NCBI GenBank assembly: GCA_035687365.1
Contig: DASRXU010000430.1
Location: 1 to 64,000, forward strand
Length of the DNA: 64,000 nucleotides
Source: DASPSM01 sp035687365
Lineage (GTDB): Bacteria > Planctomycetota > Planctomycetia > Planctomycetales > Planctomycetaceae
Reading direction: 5' to 3'
This document shows, one piece after another, positions 36,107-44,290 of this stretch. A model generated the notes under the pieces. The model made no database searches, was not told the origin of the DNA, and saw only the letters and a program-made list of their open reading frames with translations. The stretch's first letter is position 1. Every line of letters begins with the position of its first letter. The translations under genes were made by a program, and so were the position numbers.

Positions 36107-37468
36107 ATGACGATTCGCACACTTGGTTGTCGGCCGCATGGATGCGGGGCCGCGTCGCGAAGCCGCGCGCTCTGGACAGTGGCCGTTTGCGCGGTTCTCG
36201 CGGGCTGCCAGATTCCTGGAATCGATGCCTCGGCGCTTTCCAAGCGGGACGAGGAACAGGTGCAGCAATTGACGAGCACGGACGAAATCCACGGGCCGAT
36301 GGAGCGATTCGCGATCGCCGCCGGCTTCAAGGATGGGGAGAAGAACAAGAAGCGGCAGCTCGTCAATCCGCCGGCTGCGATGGCCGCCTATAAGCGGGGC
36401 GAGGACCTCTTCAAGGCGAAACGCTTCGTCGAAGCAGAGAACGTCTTCTGGAAGGAGACGGCCGAGAAATACGCCGTCTATCCGATTCGCGAAGACGCCC
36501 TCTTCATGACGGGCGAATGCTTGTTCTTCGAGCAGAATTACGCCAAGGCCCAGGACAAATACGACCTGTGCATCAAAGAGTACTCCGCGACACGGCACCT
36601 CGACGAAATCAGCCGGCGCAAGTTCGAGATCGCCCGCGTCTGGTTGAAGTTCCCCGACAACATCACCGCTTCGGATGTGAAGCCGGTCAATTTCGACGAC
36701 CCGGGAAGGAACCCGCCGCCGCAGACGACCTGGCAAGAACCGACCGATTGGACCTATCGGATTCCGATTCTGCCCAACCTGACCGACAGCAAGCGGCCCA
36801 TGTTCGACACCGAAGGCCGCGCGCTCGAGGCACTGAAATCGATTTGGCTCAACGATCCAACCGGTCCTCTGGCGGACGATGCGTTGATGCTCTCGGCCAG
36901 CTTTTATCTGCGTAAGGGCGATTACACCGAGGCCGACCATTTGTACGAACTCTTGCGGAAGGAGTTTCCCAAGAGTCCGCACGTCGAGAATGCTTATGTG
37001 CTCGGCGCCTACGTCAAGTTGATGACGTACCAGGGCCCCGAATATGATCCGACCCCATTGCGAGAGGCTCGGAAGCTTCGGGAAGCGACGCTCCGCTTGT
37101 ATCCCAAGCGGCCCGATCACGACCGGATGCTGGCAGAACTCAAGAAGATGGACTTGGCGGAGGCCGCCCAATTGTGGGCGGAAGTCGCCTACCGCAAAGC
37201 CAAGAACGAGCCCAAGGGCGTGGCGATCTGGTGCAAAGAAGTCATCAAGAAATATCCGAATAGCGACTACGCTGTGAAGGCCCGCGAGGAACTGGCCAAG
37301 ATCAAACCGGAAGACAAGCAGGATTTCGCGCCAGCTCGCAAATACGAGGAAACGCCAAAGACCGGCAAAGCAGCAGTCGGCGATACTCCGGGCGTGTTTG
37401 ATGAACCGGTCCCAGCGCCGAAGAAGGCTCCGCCCGCCACCGAAACCTTCGGCCAAAACCCGATGTAA
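36107..37468 (+). CDS. BamD/ComL-like TPR outer-membrane lipoprotein
   Basis: 453 aa. ATG 36107 gives a signal peptide with lipobox VLAGC (cysteine about residue 34), so a lipoprotein. TPR units are visible at about 80-165 (AYKRGEDLFKAKRFVEAENVF, GECLFFEQNYAKAQDKY) and 250-340 (LADDALMLSASFYLRKGDY, EADHLYELLRKEFPKSPHVE), as in BamD/YfiO, the accessory lipoprotein of outer-membrane protein insertion. It is roughly twice as long as E. coli BamD, with an added C-terminal tail rich in Pro/Lys. The lptE-like gene starts 20 bp downstream, so both outer-membrane assembly factors are probably co-transcribed. Confidence 0.8.
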   Translation: MTIRTLGCRPHGCGAASRSRALWTVAVCAVLAGCQIPGIDASALSKRDEEQVQQLTSTDEIHGPMERFAIAAGFKDGEKNKKRQLVNPPAAMAAYKRGEDLFKAKRFVEAENVFWKETAEKYAVYPIREDALFMTGECLFFEQNYAKAQDKYDLCIKEYSATRHLDEISRRKFEIARVWLKFPDNITASDVKPVNFDDPGRNPPPQTTWQEPTDWTYRIPILPNLTDSKRPMFDTEGRALEALKSIWLNDPTGPLADDALMLSASFYLRKGDYTEADHLYELLRKEFPKSPHVENAYVLGAYVKLMTYQGPEYDPTPLREARKLREATLRLYPKRPDHDRMLAELKKMDLAEAAQLWAEVAYRKAKNEPKGVAIWCKEVIKKYPNSDYAVKAREELAKIKPEDKQDFAPARKYEETPKTGKAAVGDTPGVFDEPVPAPKKAPPATETFGQNPM

Positions 37469-37487
37469 TCCCCGCGGTAGACCCGGC

Positions 37488-38057
37488 ATGAGGTTGCGAC
37501 CGCAGCACGCACGATTCAAGACGCGCCGAGCCATCGGCTCAGGGACGTCTGCGCTGTGGTTCCTCCTCGGTGCGACCGTTTTATTCGCCAGTGGCTGCGG
37601 CTATACCGTCGGCAATGCCTTTCAAGGCAATGTCCGCTCGGTCTACGTTCCGATCGCCACCTGCGAAGATTTCCGACGCGGGGCCGAGTTCCAACTGACC
37701 GAGGCCGTGCTGACGCAGATTAAGGAACGCACCCCGTTTCGCATCTGCAAGAGCGACGGAGCCGACACCAAGCTGACGATGAAGATCAAAAGCATTCGCA
37801 AGACCGTACTGGGGACCACGGCTGACAATGACCCCCGGTCTCTCCAGGTCCAGTACGCCGTCGACGTGATCTGGGAGGACCTGCGCACGGGGCGAATCCT
37901 GGCGCAGCGCCAAGTGTCGCTGGAACCGGAAATCTCACACCTGTTCACGACCGGCACTATGTCCCCCGAAGTCGGGCAGTCGCTGGCGACCGCGACGCAA
38001 CAGGCGCTCAACGGCATGGCCCGCCAGATCGTCGATCTGATGGAAGCACCCTGGTAG
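37488..38057 (+). CDS. LptE-like LPS-assembly lipoprotein
   Basis: 189 aa from ATG 37488. Signal peptide with lipobox FASGC, directly followed by GYTVGNAF, typical of LptE/RlpB. Conserved pattern VRSVYVPIATCEDFRRGAEFQLTEAVLTQI resembles the LptE segment in which the N-terminal strand is followed by the long helix. LptE plugs LptD and delivers lipopolysaccharide to the outer leaflet. It lies 19 bp after the BamD-like gene. No LptD is visible in the window. Confidence 0.8.
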   Translation: MRLRPQHARFKTRRAIGSGTSALWFLLGATVLFASGCGYTVGNAFQGNVRSVYVPIATCEDFRRGAEFQLTEAVLTQIKERTPFRICKSDGADTKLTMKIKSIRKTVLGTTADNDPRSLQVQYAVDVIWEDLRTGRILAQRQVSLEPEISHLFTTGTMSPEVGQSLATATQQALNGMARQIVDLMEAPW

Positions 38058-38206
38058 GCGGCCTTCCTTTGCACCCGCGCGCCATCCCGCTTGGATTTGG
38101 CCGCTCGGTGGTGTAGCCTCGATTTGGGGACACTCAGGCGGCAAGGCGACGCGTGAGCTGTCGCGTGAAACACAGAGGTGCGACTGCTCGGCGCGGAGGT
38201 GAAGCA

Positions 38207-38569
38207 ATGACCCAGCGCATTCAAAAGTACGACGAATTCTGGTTGTACTATTTGCGGGAACACAGCCGTCCCGCCTCGCGCGCGCTGCACTATCTGGGAA
38301 CCGTCTGTTCGCTGGGGGCGATCGCGGCGGGCGTGTTCGTCTCGCCGTGGTGGTTGCTGGCAGCGCCGGTTCTCGGCTATGGCCCGGCATGGATCGGGCA
38401 CTTCGTCATCGAGAAGAATAGGCCCGCCACTTTCCGTTACCCGTTTTGGTCGCTGATCTCCGACTACAAGATGTTTGGGTTGGCGATCGTCGGGCGACTC
38501 GCGCCGGAACTCGAACGGGCCGAACATGCGTCACCAGCTTCCACCGCGCAATTGTCTCAAGCGACCTGA
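38207..38569 (+). CDS. DUF962 / Mpo1-like membrane protein
   Basis: 120 aa. A strong GGAGGTGA (38195-38202) fixes the ATG at 38207; a longer frame from 38153 is unlikely. Conserved DUF962 motifs are EFWLYYLREHSRP...LHYLGT and WIGHFVIEKNRPATFRYPFW. They hold the histidines that in yeast Mpo1 bind Fe(II) for alpha-oxidation of 2-hydroxy fatty acids. Two hydrophobic segments (about 30-45 and 48-66) suggest a membrane location. A substrate in this organism is unknown. Confidence 0.82.
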   Translation: MTQRIQKYDEFWLYYLREHSRPASRALHYLGTVCSLGAIAAGVFVSPWWLLAAPVLGYGPAWIGHFVIEKNRPATFRYPFWSLISDYKMFGLAIVGRLAPELERAEHASPASTAQLSQAT

Positions 38570-38810
38570 CAGTCGCTCTCGCCCGGGCAAGTCCTGCTGG
38601 CGGTCGCGCACGGATTCAAAGAATCTATCCCCAAAAAAAGACGACTCGCGCACGGCTTTTTAGGCCCATCGCTCGCCAAACCGGCACGCCCAAGACAACT
38701 TGACCGGTTTTCGCACCTGTCTTATAGTCCCGCCCCCTCGCAACCGACCTCGCAAGCGTCGGCGGCATGGAGGCTGCGGACAAACCCCTGCATTCCGGAG
38801 TACAGGTGCG

Positions 38811-39941
38811 ATGAGCGATTCGACCCAAACAAATGGATCTCAGAATTCGCGCGGAACTCGCGCGAAAGCGGCCTGGATCGCGGCGGGAACGGCAATCGTC
38901 GTGGTCGTGGCCGTGGTGGCCTTCCAATTCCTGCGACCCCGCGAAGGGGCTGCGGGGGAAAACGCTCCCGATCAAGCGGGCCGCGCCTCCATGGGCGGAG
39001 CCATGAACCGCCAGCCGTTGGCGCGCGTGAACGGCGACCTCATCTCCTATGACACAGTCGCTGCCGAATGCATGCAGCGCTACGGCGCAGAGGTGCTGGA
39101 AAGCTTCATCAATCGCACAATCATCCATCAAGCCTGCGCTCGGCGGGGCATCGAAATTCGCGAGGACGAGGTTCGCGAGGAAATCGTAAAAATCGCCAAG
39201 AAGTTCGATATCGATCCGCAGCAATGGCTCCGCGTCATTCAGACCGAGCGCCACCTCAGTCCGCTGCAGTATCAGCAAGACGTCATCTGGCCCATGCTGG
39301 CTTTGAAGCAACTGGCCGGCAAAGACGTCAGCGTGACTGAAGAAGAAATGCAACAAGTCTTCACCCGCGACTACGGCGAACGGGTCAAGGCGCGAATGAT
39401 CCTTTGCGATAAATTGCACCGAGCTCAGGAAGTCTGGAACCTGGTGAAGAACGATCCGCAGAACTTCGGCAAGATCGCCCGCGAAAAGTCGATCGATCCG
39501 ACCAGCAAGTCGCTCGACGGGCAGATCCAACCGATTCGCCGCTACGCCGGCAACGAAAACCTCGAAAAGGAGGCTTTCAAGCTGAAAGAAGGCGAGATTT
39601 CGGGCATCATCGACGTCAGCACGCCTGAAGCGCAGCGGTACGTGATCCTGTTGTGCGAGGGGCACACGGTTCCGATCGTCAAATCGATCGAAGACCAGGG
39701 AATCCGCGCCGAAGTGCTCCGGCAGCTCCAAGAAGAGAAGACACAAGTCGCCGTCGCGAAGGTCTTCGAGCGCATCAAGAAGGAGGCCCAGGTCGACAAC
39801 TTCCTGGCCAACACTTCCACACGCGGCGTGCAGCAGGCGGGCGCGACCTCGGAAGGTCGCGAGCGAGTGACTCCCGCGTCCGGCTATCGCACGCGGGTCG
39901 GCGCCGTGAACCGCACGGCCAATCAGGCCGACGGTCCGTGA
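38811..39941 (+). CDS. PpiC/SurA-type peptidyl-prolyl isomerase, membrane anchored
   Basis: 376 aa from ATG 38811. One N-terminal membrane helix (about 20-40, AAWIAAGTAIVVVVAVVAFQF) leaves the rest periplasmic. A SurA-N-like helical chaperone segment (NGDLISYDTVAAECMQRYG ... VREEIVKIAKK) precedes a parvulin domain at about 190-290 (VKARMILCDK, NFGKIAREKS, KLKEGEISGII). The parvulin GG turn is replaced by DGQ, so isomerase activity may be weak. The role is probably folding of exported or outer-membrane proteins, in keeping with the nearby BamD- and LptE-like genes. A hairpin follows at 40004-40045. Confidence 0.85.
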   Translation: MSDSTQTNGSQNSRGTRAKAAWIAAGTAIVVVVAVVAFQFLRPREGAAGENAPDQAGRASMGGAMNRQPLARVNGDLISYDTVAAECMQRYGAEVLESFINRTIIHQACARRGIEIREDEVREEIVKIAKKFDIDPQQWLRVIQTERHLSPLQYQQDVIWPMLALKQLAGKDVSVTEEEMQQVFTRDYGERVKARMILCDKLHRAQEVWNLVKNDPQNFGKIAREKSIDPTSKSLDGQIQPIRRYAGNENLEKEAFKLKEGEISGIIDVSTPEAQRYVILLCEGHTVPIVKSIEDQGIRAEVLRQLQEEKTQVAVAKVFERIKKEAQVDNFLANTSTRGVQQAGATSEGRERVTPASGYRTRVGAVNRTANQADGP

Positions 39942-40003
39942 GCTTCGACACCAACGTCTAATGCTGACGACGTGGCTAACACCCGTCGCAGAGAGTGGGT
40001 TCA

Positions 40004-40045
40004 AGACGGCGTGCTCTCCGCAAGGATGGCACGCCGTCTGCTTTT
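40004..40045 (+). terminator. Terminator-like hairpin after the PpiC gene
   Basis: AGACGGCGTGC (40004-40014) pairs with GCACGCCGTCT (40029-40039), 11 bp perfect, around a 14-nt loop, followed by GCTTTT. It lies 62 bp after the PpiC stop and immediately abuts the promoter of the aminotransferase gene. Confidence 0.7.
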
Positions 40046-40072
40046 GGTCGTCTCGGCGAACCCTGCTAGAAT
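40044..40072 (+). promoter_or_regulatory. Promoter of the alaC-like gene
   Basis: TTGGTC (40044-40049) and TAGAAT (40067-40072) are 17 bp apart, a good sigma70-type match. It lies 84 bp upstream of the ATG at 40156, directly behind the upstream terminator hairpin. Confidence 0.6.
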
Positions 40073-40155
40073 GACGCGTGTCTGGGCTAAACGGCCCTCC
40101 TTGCTCTCTGCAGTCGTCCGTTCCTTCCTCGAACCTCTAATCATCGAAGTCTCGC

Positions 40156-41394
40156 ATGCGCAGCGAAACAGAAGTCCCCTTCGAGGACAAGCCGTTCCGA
40201 ATCAAGGTGGCCGACCGGGTCAACCGGCTGCCTCCTTACATGTTCGGCAAGATCAACAAACTGAAATATCAGAAGCGCGTGGCGGGGGTCGACGTGATCG
40301 ACCTGGGGATGGGCAACCCGACCGATGCGCCCGATCCGCTGATCGTCGAAAAACTCTCCGAAGCGCTCGATGACTCTCGCAATCATCGTTACTCGGTCTC
40401 GAATGGGATCGAGAACCTGCGGAGGGAAGTCTCGGCCCGTTATTGGAAGAAGTACGGCGTGCGGCTTACTCCCGATTCCGAGGTCATCGCCTGCCTCGGT
40501 TCCAAAGAGGGATTCAGCCACATGTGCCTGGCGCTGCTGGGGCCAGGTGACACGGCCGTGGTGCCGGCTCCGTCGTTTCCGATCCACGTTTACGCGGTGA
40601 TGCTCGCGTCCGGGAACGTGATTGCGCTTGACGTCCGCAAGCCCGATCGGTTCTTGCACAACGTGGCTTACACCTGTGAGCACCTTTACCCCAAGCCGAA
40701 AGTTGTGATCGTCAATTTCCCTCACAACCCGAGCACGACGGTTATCGATTCGGATTTTTACGTCGATCTGGTCGCGCTTGCGAAGAAGTACGGCTTCCTC
40801 GTCATCAGCGATTTCGCGTACGCCGACATCTGCTTCGAGGGGTATCAGGCTCCCAGCTTTTTGGCGGTGCCTGGAGCGCTCGATGTTGGCGTCGAGTTCA
40901 CGACGATGAGCAAGGGCTACAGCATGGCCGGCTGGCGGATCGGCTTCTGCAGCGGCAATGCAGAAATGGTCCGGGCTCTGGCGACGATCAAGGGTTACTA
41001 CGATTACGGCATCTTTCAGCCGATCCAGATTGCCGCCATCGTCGCCATGCGGCATTGCGATGCAGCCGTCGAAAGCGTGGCGGCCGAATATCAGCAGCGA
41101 CGTGACGTGTTGTGCGACGGACTGCAGCGCTCCGGTTGGGAACTCGAAGTCCCCAAGGCGGGCATGTTCGTATGGGCCAAAATCCCCGAACCGTGGGCCA
41201 AGATGGGGTCGATCGATTTTTCGCTGATGCTGTTGGACAAGGGCGGCGTCGCCGTCAGCCCGGGCCGTGGATTTGGCGACGAGGGGGAAGGCTATCTGCG
41301 ACTGGCCATCGTCGAAAACAGCCAGCGACTGCGGCAGGCCGTTCGCCAAATCCAGAAATGTTTGAAGAGCGAGCCGGTTCAGGTCGGCGAGTGA
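40156..41394 (+). CDS. alaC: AlaC-type PLP aminotransferase (fold type I)
   Basis: 412 aa. Class I/II aminotransferase that makes alanine from pyruvate and glutamate. The pattern IDLGMGNPTDAPDPLI, HRYSVSNGIENLR, GSKEGFSHMCLALL, NFPHNPSTTV, SDFAYADICF and TTMSKGYSMAGWRIGF (PLP lysine at 253) matches the AlaC group rather than AspC. A related LL-diaminopimelate aminotransferase activity cannot be excluded. The predicted promoter at 40044-40072 and a terminator-like hairpin separate it from the upstream gene. The next gene starts within its stop codon (GTGA). Confidence 0.9.
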   Translation: MRSETEVPFEDKPFRIKVADRVNRLPPYMFGKINKLKYQKRVAGVDVIDLGMGNPTDAPDPLIVEKLSEALDDSRNHRYSVSNGIENLRREVSARYWKKYGVRLTPDSEVIACLGSKEGFSHMCLALLGPGDTAVVPAPSFPIHVYAVMLASGNVIALDVRKPDRFLHNVAYTCEHLYPKPKVVIVNFPHNPSTTVIDSDFYVDLVALAKKYGFLVISDFAYADICFEGYQAPSFLAVPGALDVGVEFTTMSKGYSMAGWRIGFCSGNAEMVRALATIKGYYDYGIFQPIQIAAIVAMRHCDAAVESVAAEYQQRRDVLCDGLQRSGWELEVPKAGMFVWAKIPEPWAKMGSIDFSLMLLDKGGVAVSPGRGFGDEGEGYLRLAIVENSQRLRQAVRQIQKCLKSEPVQVGE

Positions 41395-42401
41395 TCCGCC
41401 TCCAACATTTTCCAGCGAGGCCCAGATTTTTTTTCTCGCTGTGGGTTTTGATCGCGGCGACGAATGTGCTTGCGGACGACAACTCCGTCGAGCCCAAACC
41501 CGCGACGCTCGATGTTCGTCGCGGCGACCTGCAGATTCAGTTTCGAGACAACTCGAAGTCGCCGCGCGTCTTGTCGGGTGTCGACTCGCTCGTCAATGTC
41601 CGCGACGCGCCGGGCTTCGATGCTTTCGATCCCGACGGACGCGGCGCTTCGGCCGGGCTCAATTTCGAGCACATCATTTCGGGCCACCGCAATCCGAACA
41701 ACAAGTTCACCCCGCGCAGCGGTCGCTACACGCTCGGGGTCCTGCCGAACGCAGCGGGCGCCCGGCTCGTGCGGCGTGCGGAAGACGATCCATGGAAGGT
41801 CGCCAGCACGCTCGAATATCGTGTCGTCGGGCCCCATGCGATCGATTTCGAGTTTCGCTGCACGCCTCAGCAAGCTGAGCTATTCGGACGCCGCGGTTCG
41901 GCAATTTTCTTTTTCGCCGACTATATGAACGACGTGACGGACGTGGCGTTGCATTTTCGAGGTGTCACGCAGTCGGGCGGATCAGAAACATGGATCGCCG
42001 CCGACGCCCCACCCGGCCCCCGCGACTGGAATTCCGGCGGCACGTACTCCCATCGCGCCGCCCCGCCGATCCAATACGACGACAATCTGGAATTTCGCCT
42101 GAATTCTTGGAGCTACGACTGGCCGCGGTACACGGAACCGTTTTATTTCGGCCGCGCGGCACACGGCATGACGCTGATTCTGATGTTCGACCGTGCCTAT
42201 TCGCCGGAAGACGAGATTCGCTTCAGCCTCTTCAAGTTCAAGCTGCCACGGCGCCAGCGACCTGCGTGGGACTTTCAATACGTCGTCCACAAGGTGGTCA
42301 GCGGCCGCTCGTATGGCTTTCGGGGCCGCCTCGTCTGGAAGAAATTCGTCTCCGCCGAAGACTGCCGGAGCGAGTATCGCAACTGGCTCGCGCGAAAGTG
42401 A
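41391..42401 (+). CDS. Secreted protein of unknown function
   Basis: 336 aa from a GTG at 41391 that overlaps the aminotransferase stop as GTGA. The signal peptide is RPRFFFSLWVLIAATNVLAD with Ala-x-Ala-like processing. No family recognised. Motifs that stand out: GRGASAGLNFEHIISGH, CTPQQAELFGRRGSAIFFFADYMN, SYDWPRYTEPFYFGR. Its aromatic, beta-rich composition suggests a periplasmic or secreted beta-sandwich, possibly carbohydrate-related. The stop-start overlap implies translation coupled to alaC, but a biochemical link is not evident. Confidence 0.75.
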   Translation: MIRLQHFPARPRFFFSLWVLIAATNVLADDNSVEPKPATLDVRRGDLQIQFRDNSKSPRVLSGVDSLVNVRDAPGFDAFDPDGRGASAGLNFEHIISGHRNPNNKFTPRSGRYTLGVLPNAAGARLVRRAEDDPWKVASTLEYRVVGPHAIDFEFRCTPQQAELFGRRGSAIFFFADYMNDVTDVALHFRGVTQSGGSETWIAADAPPGPRDWNSGGTYSHRAAPPIQYDDNLEFRLNSWSYDWPRYTEPFYFGRAAHGMTLILMFDRAYSPEDEIRFSLFKFKLPRRQRPAWDFQYVVHKVVSGRSYGFRGRLVWKKFVSAEDCRSEYRNWLARK

Positions 42402-42425
42402 AATTGCGCCGCCTCCGTAGCGCGC

Positions 42426-43463
42426 TCAGTGAACGGCGGGTGCCTTGGTGCTCTGGGGCGTCGCTTGGAGTCGGTCCAAGAACTCCTTCACTGCCGCGCG
42501 ATAGGGCTCGCGGGCTTTGATTGCGATGTCGTTGTGATCCGCGCCCGCAAGCGGCACGAACTTCTTGGGAACGCCGCCGCTCGAAGTGTCAGGAGCCGCG
42601 GCGAAGAGTCGTTGCGCAAAGCTGAACGGGATAATCGTGTCCACCGTGCCATGCAGAACGAGGATCGGACACGTCACGTGCGCGATCCGTTCCGTCGACG
42701 GGTAGCGATCGAGTAATAGGAGCCGTACGGGCAGCCACCAGTAGTGAAAGGCGGCGACGTCCACCAGGCTCGAGAAGGTCGACCGCAGAATCAGGCCGCC
42801 GGGCGGAGTACCCGCGATCGATAGCTCTGACGCCAGCCGCGTTGCCACACCACCGCCCAATGACTCGCCGATCAGCACGACTTGCGACGGAGGAACGCGG
42901 CGCGTCCCCGTGACGAATTTCCAAACGGCTTGGGCATCGGCGGCGAAGTCGGTTTCGTTCGGCTTGCCGGGGTTGTCGGCGTAGCCGCGGTAGTCGACCA
43001 AATAAGCGTCAGCCCCCATCCTCGACAGTTGGTCAAGATCCAGGCCGCGGTGAGCGCGGTGTCCGGCGTTCCCCGGGAAATAGATGATGGTTGGATGGGG
43101 CGCACCGTTGTGCGGAGCGGGAAAGGCGGGCACGAACCAACCGTTGAGCTGCAGGCCGTCGGCCGTGGGGACGCTGACCTTTTCGACGCGGCCCGCCTCT
43201 AGCCCAATCGCGAGCGGATCAATGGTCGCCGCTCGCGTCGGCTGGTAAATCAAAGAGCGTTGAAAGAACCCGATCATCAAGAGAATGATAAGGTACCAGT
43301 AACCGATCCGTCGCCCGGTCCACCACATTTTGGACCGAAAGGTCTTACCTTTGGGAATGGGGACGCACAGCCGCAGCACGCGATTCCAAAAAGTCGGCGT
43401 GGCGGCGCGTGGCGGGACCGCATTTCCTTCAAGCTCGGCCGGCTCTAGGCTTGCCATTTCCAA
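42426..43463 (-). CDS. Membrane-anchored alpha/beta hydrolase (ABHD13-like)
   Basis: 345 aa. Membrane segment at about 52-68 (IGYWYLIILLMIGFFQ), then an alpha/beta-hydrolase fold with IIYFPGNAGHRAHRG oxyanion region and nucleophile elbow GESLGGG (Ser201). The acid lies in HGTVDTIIP and the histidine in GADHNDI. This matches the YfhR/ABHD13 type of serine hydrolases. The N-terminal 45 residues are basic and cytoplasmic or absent in some homologues; an ATG at 43457 is an alternative start. Substrate unknown. It is divergent from the HisA-like gene, 74 bp apart. Confidence 0.88.
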   Translation of the reverse strand: MEMASLEPAELEGNAVPPRAATPTFWNRVLRLCVPIPKGKTFRSKMWWTGRRIGYWYLIILLMIGFFQRSLIYQPTRAATIDPLAIGLEAGRVEKVSVPTADGLQLNGWFVPAFPAPHNGAPHPTIIYFPGNAGHRAHRGLDLDQLSRMGADAYLVDYRGYADNPGKPNETDFAADAQAVWKFVTGTRRVPPSQVVLIGESLGGGVATRLASELSIAGTPPGGLILRSTFSSLVDVAAFHYWWLPVRLLLLDRYPSTERIAHVTCPILVLHGTVDTIIPFSFAQRLFAAAPDTSSGGVPKKFVPLAGADHNDIAIKAREPYRAAVKEFLDRLQATPQSTKAPAVH

Positions 43464-43537
43464 TCCTTTCCAACCTCAGGGTCATTTTACCCGAAACCGG
43501 GTTGGTGCTGTCGAACTTTGAGCCGGCGAAGGCCACG

Positions 43538-44290
43538 ATGCGAATCATCCCTGTGTTGGATCTCTTGGGATCTGAGGTCGTCCGGGGGGTGGCTGGTCGC
43601 CGCGATGAATATCGACCCGTGCAAAGTCGACTCGCGGAGGGCAGCGACGCACTCTTGGTTGCCCGCGCCATCCGCACCAGGTTCGGCTTGTCGCAACTCT
43701 ACGTAGCTGACCTCGATGCGATCCTGCACCAACGGCCAAACCGCTCGATCTTGCATGCGCTCTGTGCGGATACCTTCTCGCTTCTGGTCGACGCAGGCCT
43801 GCGTCGCTGCGAAGAGGCCGGCCCGATTTTCGACACGGGCGTCGATCAGGTCGTCGCTGGACTCGAAACGTTAGAGAGTCCGAAAGAACTGGCCGGACTC
43901 ATCTCGCGGTACGGGACCTCGCGAATCGTGTTCAGTCTCGATCTTTGCGATGGGCAGCCGTTATCGAAGGGTTCGGCCTGGCCGGGCAGTGATCCTTTCG
44001 AGATCGCGCGTTCTGGTGTCGACGCCGGCTGCACGCAACTGATTGTGCTCGACATTGGCTGCGTCGGCACCGGGGGCGGCGTGTCGACTCTGCGCCTTTG
44101 CGACCAGATCCGTCACGCCTTTCCGGCTGTGAAAATTACCACAGGCGGTGGCGTCCGGGGCGTGGAAGATTTGCGGCAACTCGCGCAGGCCGAAATCGAC
44201 GGTGTCCTGATCGCCTCGGCACTCCACGACGGTTCTCTTACGCCAGCAGCGATTCAATCACTTCTGCGTTCGTCACCGGCGAATCGGTGA
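43538..44290 (+). CDS. HisA/HisF-related (beta/alpha)8 barrel protein
   Basis: 250 aa from ATG 43538 (MRIIPVLDLLGSEVVRGVAG). Resembles HisA with the active-site aspartates kept (PVLDLL; FSLDLCDGQ) and the phosphate-binding TGGGVRGVEDL. The rest departs from HisA, and no other his gene is nearby. Similar HisA/HisF-related proteins occur in methanogens and in bacteria with tetrahydromethanopterin-linked C1 metabolism, a pathway also known from planctomycetes. A role there is an inference. The 3' end overlaps the convergent DUF1501 gene by 53 bp. Confidence 0.78.
   Translation: MRIIPVLDLLGSEVVRGVAGRRDEYRPVQSRLAEGSDALLVARAIRTRFGLSQLYVADLDAILHQRPNRSILHALCADTFSLLVDAGLRRCEEAGPIFDTGVDQVVAGLETLESPKELAGLISRYGTSRIVFSLDLCDGQPLSKGSAWPGSDPFEIARSGVDAGCTQLIVLDIGCVGTGGGVSTLRLCDQIRHAFPAVKITTGGGVRGVEDLRQLAQAEIDGVLIASALHDGSLTPAAIQSLLRSSPANR

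Noticed and set aside
38625..40004. Long minus-strand frame of 459 codons over the PpiC gene
   Set aside because: It is antisense to a gene with parvulin motifs, membrane helix and a plausible start; the antisense protein shows no recognisable motif and reflects high GC.
43538..44290. Calling the HisA-like gene as hisA
   Set aside because: Only part of the HisA signature is kept and no histidine gene is nearby, so a symbol would overstate the case.
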